This document shows, piece by piece, positions 16,449 to 25,545 of a DNA stretch of 64,000 nucleotides (positions are counted from its first letter, which is position 1; each line of letters starts with the position of its first letter). A program made the translations under genes and the position numbers. Source of the DNA: JABJOR01 sp965603075 (GTDB taxonomy: Bacteria > Pseudomonadota > Alphaproteobacteria > Rhodospirillales > Casp-alpha2). The notes beneath the pieces are model-generated. The model worked only from the letters and a program-made list of their open reading frames with translations. It made no database searches and had not been told where the DNA came from. The stretch lies in NCBI GenBank assembly GCA_965603075.1, contig CBFDBO010000003.1:1-64000 (forward strand). The letters are read 5' to 3'.

Positions 16449-17154
16449 ATGAATTTGGCGTCACCGTACGCGACCAAATTTTCGTCAACATGAAGGCGAC
16501 GCGTTTTGGATCATCTACTAGGAATGCAATATTGGGATCTTTACGCACGTATAGTTTTGTCAGGAACTCATCAACCATGGAGGCGAGGGCGTAGGCTGTT
16601 GCAAGACATTCTGGAAACTCTTCGTCAGGTTTTCCTAGTCGGCGTTGAATTCCCTTCGCTATACGGTGGTTCCAGGAGGAGCTCAGGTCTCTGAATATAA
16701 CCTCGAATTCAGATGATTCCTCGCTCAACAACGTGAGGCATCGCATGAGACCGCGATTGGCTTTGTATATTTCTACGTAGGCCAAGGTTGGCAACAGGAC
16801 GGCATCTTCAGGTGAACAAGCCGCCCGGCGAGATTGATCTAGAGCCGAATAGGCATCCGTGGTGAATTCAGTCAGTAGGGTTGTGGTGATTTTTGTCTTG
16901 TTTTTGAAATACAAATAAAACGTGCCTTGTGATACATCTGCCGATGCGCAGATATCGGCGATCCGCATCTCGTGGTAGAACCCATCTTGGAGGAATTCAG
17001 CCGTAGCGGACAAGAGACGTAGACGGGTGCGCTCTCCTTTTCTAACGGATTTATCGCGTGCCTGTACGGCGAGGCGCACGTGGTACGGTTCCACTGTCAA
17101 AAGCGGCGACGGAGAGGTTTCTTGTTGCACAATTTCATACCTGTTCAACATCAT
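16441..17154 (-). CDS. TetR-family regulator next to the acyl-CoA carboxylase operon
   Basis: A 237-residue TetR/AcrR regulator. The N-terminal HTH spans about residues 40-85 (IADICASADVSQGTFYLYFKNK is the recognition region), preceded by a ~35-residue tail longer than usual. The C-terminal ligand domain is not recognisable by family. It is divergent from the carboxylase operon at 17384, with a 10-bp palindrome between them, which points to local repression by an acyl-CoA or related ligand, as for other TetR proteins beside carboxylase genes. Confidence 0.82.
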   Translation of the reverse strand: MMLNRYEIVQQETSPSPLLTVEPYHVRLAVQARDKSVRKGERTRLRLLSATAEFLQDGFYHEMRIADICASADVSQGTFYLYFKNKTKITTTLLTEFTTDAYSALDQSRRAACSPEDAVLLPTLAYVEIYKANRGLMRCLTLLSEESSEFEVIFRDLSSSWNHRIAKGIQRRLGKPDEEFPECLATAYALASMVDEFLTKLYVRKDPNIAFLVDDPKRVAFMLTKIWSRTVTPNSFS

Positions 17155-17242
17155 GTAATCAGCCTGTGAAATAGTGCCCGTTGACGATTATAGAACCTCA
17201 ACATTAAGGGACTTGGTGGTCAATTACCAGAAAAAACTGAAT

Positions 17243-17286
17243 ATGACGTCATTTTTATTGACAGTTTGCTTTGAAGTTGAAATCAT
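17243..17286 (+). promoter_or_regulatory. Candidate operator and promoter of the carboxylase operon
   Basis: The perfect 10-bp palindrome ATGACGTCAT (17243-17252) lies directly upstream of a TTGACA -35 (17258-17263). A weak -10 candidate, AATCAT, follows after 17 nt (17281-17286). A TetR-type dimer bound here would touch the -35 region. The assignment is by position only. Confidence 0.4.
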
Positions 17287-17383
17287 AGAGATCAAATTTC
17301 GTGTGGTGAGATAATTCACACGCAACTATCTTTGTGAAGCGGGAACAAGATCGCGTTGCCGCCACCATAGCGAGGTAAAGACG

Positions 17384-18991
17384 ATGACTGTACTCACCAC
17401 CACCTATGACGCACGAAGTGATAATGCTCAGCTCAACCGAGCGTCCATGCAGGCGCTGCTTGATAGTATAAGTAAAATTTCGTGCGATGTTCAGAAAGGT
17501 GGTACCGAAGCTTCTCGCCAGCGTCATTTATCTCGCGGCAAGTTGTTACCCCGCGACCGCATCGCCCAACTGATTGATCCCGGCTCGCCGTTTCTGGAAA
17601 TTGGCCAGATGGTCGCATGGGGCCTGTATGAGGGTGCCGTACCATCGGGGGGAATAATCACCGGGATCGGTCGAGTTTCAGGGGTCGAGTGCATGATCGT
17701 TTGCAACGATGCCACGGTCAAAGGCGGCACTTATTATCCACTGACGGTGAAAAAACATCTTCGGGCACAGGATGTTGCCGCGCAAAACAGGTTGCCGTGT
17801 ATCTATCTGGTTGATAGCGGTGGCGCGAATTTACCTAATCAGGATGAAGTATTCCCCGACCGTGATCACTTTGGTCGAATTTTCTTTAATCAGGCAAACA
17901 TGTCAGCCAAAGGGATTCCTCAAATCGCCGTTGTGATGGGATCTTGTACCGCGGGTGGTGCCTATGTTCCCGCTATGTGTGACGAGAGTATAATTGTGCG
18001 TGACCAAGGCACGATTTTTCTTGCCGGCCCACCTTTGGTCAAGGCGGCCACCGGTGAAGTTGTCAGCGCAGAAGACTTAGGCGGCGCCGATGTGCACAGC
18101 CGCCAGTCCGGTGTTACAGATCATTATGCAACAGATGATGCCCACGCCCTGGCGCAAGCCCGCCGTATCGTGGCCAATCTGAATTGGCAAAAAATGGGCC
18201 ACGTCAACCGCATAGACAGTCGTGCACCACTTTATAGTCCAGACGAGATTTATGGTGTAGTGCCGACGGATCTCAAAACACCCTATGATGCTCGAGACGT
18301 CATCGCACGGATTGTGGATGGCTCAGAGTTTGATGAGTTCAAGAAACTTTATGGCGTGACCCTGATTTGCGGCTTCGCTCATATTTGGGGCATGCCGGTG
18401 GGTATAGTTGCCAACAATGGTATCTTGTTTTCAGAAAGTGCCCTTAAAGGCGCGCACTTTGTAGAGTTGTGTTCCAAGCGCGGTATTCCGCTCGTCTTTT
18501 TGCAAAACATTACCGGCTTTATGGTCGGTCAAAAATACGAAGCTGGTGGCATAGCCAAAGACGGCGCGAAGTTGGTTATGGCGGTTGCCAATACGTCTGT
18601 GCCAAAATTCACGGTTATTGTAGGTGGATCTTTCGGTGCTGGGAACTATGGCATGTGTGGCCGGTCATATGATCCCCGGTTCCTGTGGATGTGGCCCAAT
18701 GCCCGCATTGGTGTTATGGGAGGCGAACAGGCTGCTGGCGTTCTGGCTTCCGTAAAACGTGATGGCCTTGAGGCTCGGGGCGAGGCTTGGTCTGATGATC
18801 AAGAAGCCCAGTTCAAAGGTCCTATTTTGGAGCAGTTTGAAGAGCAGGCTCAGCCACTGTATTCAAGCGCGCGATTGTGGGATGACGGTATTATCGATCC
18901 GGCCCAGACACGTGATGTTCTTGGCCTTTCCATTTCCGCATCCTTGAATGCGCCAATCGAGCCGACTCAGTTCGGTATCTTTCGCATGTAG
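17384..18991 (+). CDS. Acyl-CoA carboxylase, carboxyltransferase subunit (methylcrotonyl-CoA type)
   Basis: Beta subunit (535 residues) of a biotin-dependent acyl-CoA carboxylase. It shows the carboxyltransferase features GSCTAGGAYVPAMCDESI and IFLAGPPLVKAATGEVVSAE, with GGSFGAGNYGMCGR near the C terminus. The AGGAYVP and GNYGMCGR motifs and the length are typical of 3-methylcrotonyl-CoA carboxylase in leucine breakdown; the related geranyl-CoA carboxylase is the alternative. The biotin carboxylase subunit follows 12 bp downstream. No isovaleryl-CoA dehydrogenase or methylglutaconyl hydratase gene is in the window, so the leucine assignment is tentative. Confidence 0.85.
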   Translation: MTVLTTTYDARSDNAQLNRASMQALLDSISKISCDVQKGGTEASRQRHLSRGKLLPRDRIAQLIDPGSPFLEIGQMVAWGLYEGAVPSGGIITGIGRVSGVECMIVCNDATVKGGTYYPLTVKKHLRAQDVAAQNRLPCIYLVDSGGANLPNQDEVFPDRDHFGRIFFNQANMSAKGIPQIAVVMGSCTAGGAYVPAMCDESIIVRDQGTIFLAGPPLVKAATGEVVSAEDLGGADVHSRQSGVTDHYATDDAHALAQARRIVANLNWQKMGHVNRIDSRAPLYSPDEIYGVVPTDLKTPYDARDVIARIVDGSEFDEFKKLYGVTLICGFAHIWGMPVGIVANNGILFSESALKGAHFVELCSKRGIPLVFLQNITGFMVGQKYEAGGIAKDGAKLVMAVANTSVPKFTVIVGGSFGAGNYGMCGRSYDPRFLWMWPNARIGVMGGEQAAGVLASVKRDGLEARGEAWSDDQEAQFKGPILEQFEEQAQPLYSSARLWDDGIIDPAQTRDVLGLSISASLNAPIEPTQFGIFRM

Positions 18992-19003
18992 GGGAAGGGC
19001 TCA

Positions 19004-21043
19004 ATGTTTAAAAAAATCGTTATCGCCAATCGGGGTGAAATTGCCTGTCGCATTATAAGGACGGCTCGTCAGCTTGGTATAATAACCGTTGCTGTGTATT
19101 CCGATGCCGACGCACAATCCTTGCATGTTCAGATGGCCAATGAGGCTTGGTACTTAGGACCCTCAGAGGCATCCGAAAGCTATCTTATGGCGGACAAACT
19201 CATTGAAGTGGCTTTGAACAGTGAGGCTCAGGCCATTCATCCCGGTTATGGTTTTCTGTCTGAAAATGCCGATTTTGCGGAAGCTTGTGATAAAGCTGGC
19301 GTGACTTTCATTGGCCCATCGGCGGCGTCCATTCGAGCCATGGGATTGAAAGATGCTGCCAAATCATTGATGGAAACAGCCGGTGTACCCGTCGTTCCCG
19401 GTTATCACGGGAACAATCAGGACCCAGACTTTTTATCGCACCAAGCCGATACCATTGGATACCCGGTTTTGATCAAAGCGGTGGCAGGGGGTGGTGGCAA
19501 AGGCATGAGACAGGTCAATGCCGCCGTTGATTTCAAGGAGGCTTTGGAAGGTGCTCAACGTGAAGGATTGAATAGTTTTGCTGATTCAAAGGTTCTAATC
19601 GAAAAATATATAGAGCAACCCCGGCATGTGGAAATTCAGATTTTTGCCGATGGCCATGGTAATGCCATCCATCTGTTTGAGCGTGATTGTTCCCTACAAC
19701 GTCGCCACCAAAAAGTAATCGAAGAAGCCCCGGCACCTGGAATGCCGGAGGATGTGCGCCGTGCCATGGGGGATGCTGCGATCAAATCAGCGCTGGCTAT
19801 TTCTTACTGTGGGGCGGGTACGGTTGAGTTCATCGTCGATGGATCACAGGGGCTGCGCGCGGACGGGTTCTGGTTTATGGAAATGAATACTCGGTTACAG
19901 GTTGAACATCCGGTAACCGAAATGATTACAGGTCAGGACCTGGTGGCGTGGCAAATTAATGTGGCTTCAGGAGGCGCGCTTCCCATACGCCAGGATGAGT
20001 TGGCAATTAATGGCCATGCCTTTGAAGCGAGAATTTACGCCGAAGATGTTGCCAAAGGTTTCATGCCCGCTACTGGTACTCTCAGGCGTCTGACATTTCC
20101 TGATCGTTCGTCAACTGTCCGCATCGATACGGGGGTGTGTGAGGGAGATACCATCAGCCCGTTTTATGATCCCATGATCGCCAAGCTTATTGTACACGGA
20201 GATACCCGTCGCGAAGCCTTGGGCCGTTTGCTTAGTGCGCTGAAAAGCGTGCGTGTGGACGGTTGCGCAACGAACGTTTCCTTTCTGATCGCTCTCACAC
20301 GTCATGAAGGTTTTTGTCTTGGTCAGTTTGATACACAGTTGATCGAGCGTGACCTTGAAAGTTTGTTACAGGGAAGTGATAAACCGCCTTCGGAAGTATT
20401 CGTGGCTGCTATCTTGTATGCCCTTGGGGGTCTTGATAAACATGCTGGCACGGAACCTTGGGATCAGCTGAATGGGTTTCGTCTATGGGGTGGAGCCTGT
20501 CAATTTGCCCACTTAGATTTTAGCGGCGAAGCGTTTGAGTTCCCCGTAACCTTTGAGGGGGGCCGTTATCATATTCAACAGATAGGCACTATGGTTCCTA
20601 TGGTTCCTATGGTTTCTGTTGGTGTTGTCGACTGTGCATCCAACCAGATCACTCTAGATTTTGGTGATCGCAGGCTCAAATTCGAAATCGCCCCATGGCA
20701 TGGAGGGCTTACCGTTTTTTACGAAGGACATACTTGGTGTTTCGACTTGCCTGACCGACTTATAGGCGAACACGAAATGGGTGATACGACCAGTGACATA
20801 AGGGCTTCGCTTCCCGGTGTGGTCATAATCGTTCATACTGTGGCAGGTGATACAGTCAAACAAGGAGACGCCTTGATGGTAATTGAAGCCATGAAGATGG
20901 AACACATTATGCGGGCGCCACGAGATGGCGTTGTTGCAGATGTCCGGATCAGGGCCGGCGATCAGGTTGAGGAGGGGGCCTTGCTGCTGACATTGGCGGA
21001 CGGGCTAGAAGACGGGTTAGAAGAAGGAGCGGGTGGTGCTTAA
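19004..21043 (+). CDS. Acyl-CoA carboxylase, biotin carboxylase/carrier subunit
   Basis: Alpha subunit (679 residues). An N-terminal biotin carboxylase (about 1-445) has the Gly-rich ATP loop KAVAGGGGKGMR and the catalytic segment FMEMNTRLQVEHPVTE. A linker follows, then a C-terminal biotinyl domain with the acceptor Lys in EAMKME. Biotin is carboxylated here and passed to the partner beta subunit. A 9-nt unit (ATGGTTCCT) is repeated about three times at 20590-20616 in the linker, encoding MVPMVPMVS. The stop overlaps the start of the acyl-CoA synthetase gene, indicating translational coupling. Confidence 0.9.
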   Translation: MFKKIVIANRGEIACRIIRTARQLGIITVAVYSDADAQSLHVQMANEAWYLGPSEASESYLMADKLIEVALNSEAQAIHPGYGFLSENADFAEACDKAGVTFIGPSAASIRAMGLKDAAKSLMETAGVPVVPGYHGNNQDPDFLSHQADTIGYPVLIKAVAGGGGKGMRQVNAAVDFKEALEGAQREGLNSFADSKVLIEKYIEQPRHVEIQIFADGHGNAIHLFERDCSLQRRHQKVIEEAPAPGMPEDVRRAMGDAAIKSALAISYCGAGTVEFIVDGSQGLRADGFWFMEMNTRLQVEHPVTEMITGQDLVAWQINVASGGALPIRQDELAINGHAFEARIYAEDVAKGFMPATGTLRRLTFPDRSSTVRIDTGVCEGDTISPFYDPMIAKLIVHGDTRREALGRLLSALKSVRVDGCATNVSFLIALTRHEGFCLGQFDTQLIERDLESLLQGSDKPPSEVFVAAILYALGGLDKHAGTEPWDQLNGFRLWGGACQFAHLDFSGEAFEFPVTFEGGRYHIQQIGTMVPMVPMVSVGVVDCASNQITLDFGDRRLKFEIAPWHGGLTVFYEGHTWCFDLPDRLIGEHEMGDTTSDIRASLPGVVIIVHTVAGDTVKQGDALMVIEAMKMEHIMRAPRDGVVADVRIRAGDQVEEGALLLTLADGLEDGLEEGAGGA

Positions 21044-22673
21044 GGGACGCAGTTACCAAAACATCACTGAAAACTTCGAATGGGATATTCCGAATAAATT
21101 CAATATTGGTGTGGATGTTTGTGATAAGTGGGCTGATCAGGAACCAGATAAACTAGCCATCACGTATGTGGGGGCTGATGGCTCAGCCCGTGATTATTCG
21201 TTTGGTGACCTTAAGGCCTTGTCCAATCGGCTGGTTAATCTGCTGGTCTCGCTTGGTTTGAAGCAGGGTGACCGTGTTGGCGTGTTGTTGCCACAAATGG
21301 CTGAAACAGCTTTTTCGCATATCGCTATTCATAAGGCAGGGGCGATATCTATCCCGTTATTCGTATTGTTCGGTGCCGATGCATTGGAATACAGGCTGGT
21401 TAATTCAGGGGCGAAATTCCTCATAACCGACAAGCAAGGTGCGGCAAAGATATCTCATGCCCGCAGCAACATGCCACAGTTGAAGGATGTTCTGATCATC
21501 GATGGTGGGGCCGAAGGGGCTAGAGACTTATACGGCGAAATGAAAAGCCAGTCCGAAGAATTTGATCCTGTGGACACCAACGCCGATGATCCCGCCTTCA
21601 TTATTTATACCTCGGGAACGACGGGGCAGCCAAAAGGTGCCCTGCATGCCCACCGGGTCCTGTTGGGTCATTTACCGGGCGTGGAAATGAGCCATGATTT
21701 GTTTCCACAACCCGGTGATAAAATCTGGACACCAGCAGACTGGGCGTGGATCGGTGGTCTGTTAGATGTGCTTCTTCCCGCCCTACATCACGGGGTGCCG
21801 GTGGTGGCCCGACGGTTCGAGAAGTTCTCTGCTGTTGAAGCGTTTCAGTTCATTGAAGAATACGACATTCGCAATGCCTTTCTTCCACCCACCGCCTTAA
21901 AAATGATGCGCACGGTGAATGATCCACAGGAACGCTGGAATTTGAACATGCGATCCATTGCCAGCGGCGGCGAAACTTTAGGGGCTGGGTTGCTTGAATG
22001 GGGACGCCAAGTGTTCGGGTTGACCATTAACGAATTCTACGGTCAAACCGAATGTAACATGATCGTCTCGTCCTGTGCGGAGGTTATGAAAGAACGACCC
22101 GGGATCATGGGTCGTGCCGTGCCCGGGCATACGTTGGCGATCCTGTCTGATAAGGGGGAGATCGTTCCTGATGGTATGTTGGGCAATATCGCCGTTGAAC
22201 GCCCTAATCCTGTTATGTTTCTTGAATACTGGAATAATCCGCAAGCGACCACCGGTAAGTTTGTCGGTGACTGGCTTTTGACCGGTGATACAGGCATCCG
22301 TGATAATGACGGATGGATTAGGTTTGTCGGACGTGATGACGATGTAATTACATCTTCCGGGTACCGAATTGGTCCGGGCGAGATCGAAGACTGCCTGCTC
22401 GGTCACCCGGCCGTAAAAATGGCTGGGGTTATTGGCAAGCCGGACGCGCAGCGGACTCAGATTGTTAAGGCCTATATTATTTTAAATGATAGAATTGATC
22501 CAAGCCCGGAACTGGCGCAAGAAGTACAGGTCTGGGTCAAAACCCGTCTGGCGGCGCACGAATACCCGCGTGAAGTCAGCTTTGTGGATAGTCTGCCCAT
22601 GACAACAACAGGAAAGATTATCCGCAAGGATTTGCGGGCGATCGCGCGTGATGAATTGCAGACCGAAAAGTAA
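21033..22673 (+). CDS. AMP-forming acyl-CoA synthetase
   Basis: A 546-residue adenylate-forming ligase of the acetyl/medium-chain acyl-CoA synthetase type. Motifs are IIYTSGTTGQPKGALH (phosphate loop), NEFYGQTECNM (A5), LTGDTGIRDNDG (A7) and a C-terminal TTGKIIRKDLR with the catalytic Lys. It begins at GTG 21033 (or the adjacent GTG 21036) behind AGAAGGAG, inside the end of the carboxylase alpha gene. It probably activates the free acid that the carboxylase system then processes; chain length cannot be read from the sequence. It ends the operon. Confidence 0.87.
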   Translation: MVLKGRSYQNITENFEWDIPNKFNIGVDVCDKWADQEPDKLAITYVGADGSARDYSFGDLKALSNRLVNLLVSLGLKQGDRVGVLLPQMAETAFSHIAIHKAGAISIPLFVLFGADALEYRLVNSGAKFLITDKQGAAKISHARSNMPQLKDVLIIDGGAEGARDLYGEMKSQSEEFDPVDTNADDPAFIIYTSGTTGQPKGALHAHRVLLGHLPGVEMSHDLFPQPGDKIWTPADWAWIGGLLDVLLPALHHGVPVVARRFEKFSAVEAFQFIEEYDIRNAFLPPTALKMMRTVNDPQERWNLNMRSIASGGETLGAGLLEWGRQVFGLTINEFYGQTECNMIVSSCAEVMKERPGIMGRAVPGHTLAILSDKGEIVPDGMLGNIAVERPNPVMFLEYWNNPQATTGKFVGDWLLTGDTGIRDNDGWIRFVGRDDDVITSSGYRIGPGEIEDCLLGHPAVKMAGVIGKPDAQRTQIVKAYIILNDRIDPSPELAQEVQVWVKTRLAAHEYPREVSFVDSLPMTTTGKIIRKDLRAIARDELQTEK

Positions 22674-22752
22674 TTTGTCCGCGCCGGTGACAGAATCCAT
22701 CTCATCAATACCAAGACTGGAAAGCATCTGTATTTTTGAGAGATATGCTTAC

Positions 22753-23271
22753 TCAGTTAATACCATAATATACGCCCAAATAATCCAGAAGTAACTTAAA
22801 CTCTTCCGGATCAGGCTCAGACATGCCTTGTTCTTCTACCATCCAAACGAGGGTTTCTTCCCAACTTTCTTTGCTTAAGCGTTGCTGTTGAACGGTTTTG
22901 AGAGAATGACAGGCCTGACAGGCGTAAAATACTTCTTCTCGACCTTCTCCAGGGGGAAGGCCCAACCAATCCTCATCATCGGTTCCATAGTGCGTAGAAA
23001 GATAGTTCAGGACCTTGGTTCGAGCCCACGGCAGCATAGGGTGCATGCCATTCGTGCTAACCATTCTGTCGAGAACATCATTCCAGTCCTCGCGATCCAT
23101 TCCTTGTTGCGTGACTTGCTGTATTGAATGACATGCCGTGCAATTGAAGTAGACAGCTTCTCTACCCGGATCTTCCGGTAAGCCCTCAAATTCTTCACCT
23201 GCAGCAAGAGAGACGGGGGCATAAAGCCCCCATCCAACCAAAATCATTACGAATAAAAAATTAATCCGCAT
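22753..23271 (-). CDS. Small di-haem cytochrome c, partner of the molybdoenzyme
   Basis: A 172-residue secreted protein with a Sec signal peptide (about 1-23) and two haem-c sites, CTACH (44-48) and CQACH (118-122). The two halves are internal repeats, each with a GRE-V-Y/F motif before the haem site and a (D/E)W..(V/T)L..MV motif after it. It follows the sulfite-oxidase-like gene by 3 bp, so it is the likely electron acceptor of that periplasmic enzyme, in the role of SorB or SoxD. Axial Met ligands are probably among the conserved NGM/QGM pairs. Confidence 0.82.
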   Translation of the reverse strand: MRINFLFVMILVGWGLYAPVSLAAGEEFEGLPEDPGREAVYFNCTACHSIQQVTQQGMDREDWNDVLDRMVSTNGMHPMLPWARTKVLNYLSTHYGTDDEDWLGLPPGEGREEVFYACQACHSLKTVQQQRLSKESWEETLVWMVEEQGMSEPDPEEFKLLLDYLGVYYGIN

Positions 23272-23274
23272 GTA

Positions 23275-24594
23275 TCAAGTTACCGTTACAGCGATACGGA
23301 ACATGGAATTGTTGAGGTAACCTTTGGGATTCCATGAAATAGCAAAAGGTTGAATACGGCCAAGACTATCTGTCGCCCGTGCCCAAACCTCGTAGTATCC
23401 TTTTGAGGGGAATTTGATCTTTTGTGTGAACCGTTGCCAAGCATAAGGATTAACAGGGTTCTGAAGATCGGCTTTGACCCAGCTTGCACCGAAATCAATG
23501 GAAATATCCACAGAAGATACTTCAACATCACCAGCCCATGCATGTCCCCGAATTTCCAGAGAGTCCTGCCCTGCTGCCAGATTGGTACCAGATTCTGGGA
23601 AGGTGATCAGAGATTTAACCGGCATTTCATGGATAATCTCAAAATCTTCTTTTGGAACTTTTGTCCCAGGCGCAACAGGATAGGCCGGAACCCGGTATGC
23701 TGTGCCTGTCATTTTAGGGCCATCATGAACCTGATCACGCAAATAGATACGTGTTAACCATTTCTGTGAGCACGAACCCGGCCAGCCGGGAACAACCAGA
23801 CGTAAGGGCGCGCCATTCATCGGATGGATATCTTTGCCATTTTGTGCGAAGGCAATAAGATTATTTTCGTTTAGGGCCTTTTCAATAGGCACACCACGTG
23901 AAATTGGTAATTTACTTTCGTCACCAGATAAGTGTGTGTCTGCACCCACATGAGCGGTATAGATAGCATTGGACTTAACACCTGCGGCCTTTAAGACGTC
24001 GCCAAGTCGTACTCCCGTCCATTCTGAACAAGCAACAGCGCCATAGGTCCATTGATTGCCTTTCGCGGGCGGATCAAATACAGAGCGTCCATTACCACCA
24101 CATTCGATTACGAGGCTTTTGGTAACCACCTCAAATTTACTTTTCAAATCTGCGATAGATAACGTCATGGGGTTATCAACCAAGCCATCGATCGTCAGTT
24201 GCCATGTATCAGCATTCATCTCTTCTGGTGGATTTCCATTGTTACGAATGAAATGGCGGCTGGTAGGGGTAATATCATCATCCAGCATATGGGCTGGGGT
24301 TTCGGCATTTAAAGGCCGGTCATTTAAGACTGTGATATCATCCTTGCCCATCATTGCTTCAGGATTATTCGCCATTGCAATGGGGATAAATCCAGCCGGC
24401 ATATTGGCTTGGAAAGGAATACCAGCTCCTAGAATAGCTCCCATACTGGCAAGGCCAGCACCTTTAAGGAACCCACGGCGATTCTTGTTAGACACCCGAC
24501 CGAAAATTACTTTGTCGGCAAGTTCCGGATCTTTGTCATAAATATCGAATAGATTAACTTCACCATCAACGGTGTGATCATCATCTCTTGGCAT
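23275..24594 (-). CDS. Tat-exported sulfite oxidase/SoxC-family molybdoenzyme
   Basis: Molybdopterin enzyme of the sulfite oxidase family, 439 residues. The N terminus carries a twin-arginine signal (NRRGFLKGAG, R39-R40), so the folded enzyme goes to the periplasm. The Mo-ligating Cys is C165 in IECGGNGR, and the C-terminal ~110 residues form the Ig-like dimerisation domain. It resembles SoxC (sulfane dehydrogenase) and SorA. The following di-haem cytochrome fits electron transfer to the respiratory chain. No other sox genes are present, which favours a stand-alone sulfite or sulfoxide-type dehydrogenase over a thiosulfate-oxidising complex. Confidence 0.83.
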   Translation of the reverse strand: MPRDDDHTVDGEVNLFDIYDKDPELADKVIFGRVSNKNRRGFLKGAGLASMGAILGAGIPFQANMPAGFIPIAMANNPEAMMGKDDITVLNDRPLNAETPAHMLDDDITPTSRHFIRNNGNPPEEMNADTWQLTIDGLVDNPMTLSIADLKSKFEVVTKSLVIECGGNGRSVFDPPAKGNQWTYGAVACSEWTGVRLGDVLKAAGVKSNAIYTAHVGADTHLSGDESKLPISRGVPIEKALNENNLIAFAQNGKDIHPMNGAPLRLVVPGWPGSCSQKWLTRIYLRDQVHDGPKMTGTAYRVPAYPVAPGTKVPKEDFEIIHEMPVKSLITFPESGTNLAAGQDSLEIRGHAWAGDVEVSSVDISIDFGASWVKADLQNPVNPYAWQRFTQKIKFPSKGYYEVWARATDSLGRIQPFAISWNPKGYLNNSMFRIAVTVT

Positions 24595-24711
24595 GATTGT
24601 CTCCCTGAATAATTTTTTATATTCCTATAATCCACACAGCGCAGATTACAGGGTATCAACAGAGAGGACGTTTATAAGTCTATAATTATTCCAATTAAAA
24701 TGAACAGGTAA

Positions 24712-25530
24712 TCAGGCGGCACAAGGGACACTTGTTTCTCGGCTGATACCAAGTGCCATCCGGGTTTCTGAGTTTACAGGCTGATGATTAAGACTGCTCT
24801 GTCGAACGGTCTTCGCAATTAGCTCGAAGCGGTCAATATCCATGTCTTGGGACATTAAAATATAATCAAGTGGTCCTGCATTCCAAGCAATAACACGGAG
24901 GTTTGGGTCCATGATGTTTCTTGCCTTTTCATCCAGAAATCCCATGGCGGCTTGGGCGACCATGGTAATCTTACAGCCACGCGTTCCGGCGTATCCTACG
25001 ACAAAATGCTCAGAACCTGTTTCCTGATTGAGAGGGTTCACGTAAACCATCTGTAGTTGAGCTGATGATAAATCAGGGACATAGACAAGTTTTGCCAATT
25101 CACCTGACAGAAAATCGGAAAGATGGACCGTGGGTGTTTTTGATTTAGCGTTCTGTATGTTCCACAAATTATGCTCTGCCAAAACAGGTTTAGTCCATGA
25201 TTGTGGATCATCCTGTATTAATAAATCCCGGTAGATAAGTGGCCCAATGATTAATAATCCAGCGAGACAGGCCGCAATGGTCATTGTTCTCTTGAACCCG
25301 AGACGACTTTTAGGGCTTATTTTTGTGCTTTCCTCTAAGGGGACGAGATCCTCTATATTGAGATCAGGCGCATTAATACTTTCTGCCAGCGTTGAGCGCA
25401 GGTCGGTTAAAATAGAAACCTTTCGCGCCAAAATTGGGTTGTCGGCAACGGCGCGCGCAACTTTGGCAGCGCTCTCTTTGTCCAGTTCGCCATCTACGTA
25501 GGCGTTTAACGTCTCGGTATCGGGTAACAT
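24712..25530 (-). CDS. Membrane anti-sigma factor
   Basis: A 272-residue protein with an N-terminal cytoplasmic anti-sigma-like region (LNAYVDGELDKE, the common ASD-like helix start) and one TM helix at about residues 88-108 (AACLAGLLIIGPLIY). A ~160-residue periplasmic part follows. No HxxxCxxC zinc motif is present. It follows the ECF sigma gene by 15 bp, the standard cognate arrangement, and precedes the molybdoenzyme gene. The periplasmic part could monitor the redox or sulfur state of that compartment. Confidence 0.8.
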   Translation of the reverse strand: MLPDTETLNAYVDGELDKESAAKVARAVADNPILARKVSILTDLRSTLAESINAPDLNIEDLVPLEESTKISPKSRLGFKRTMTIAACLAGLLIIGPLIYRDLLIQDDPQSWTKPVLAEHNLWNIQNAKSKTPTVHLSDFLSGELAKLVYVPDLSSAQLQMVYVNPLNQETGSEHFVVGYAGTRGCKITMVAQAAMGFLDEKARNIMDPNLRVIAWNAGPLDYILMSQDMDIDRFELIAKTVRQSSLNHQPVNSETRMALGISRETSVPCAA

Positions 25531-25545
25531 ATCTACTTTTCTTCC

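Noticed and set aside
24056..24541. Open frame of 161 codons on the plus strand
   Set aside because: Antisense shadow of the Tat-exported molybdoenzyme gene, without homology signals.
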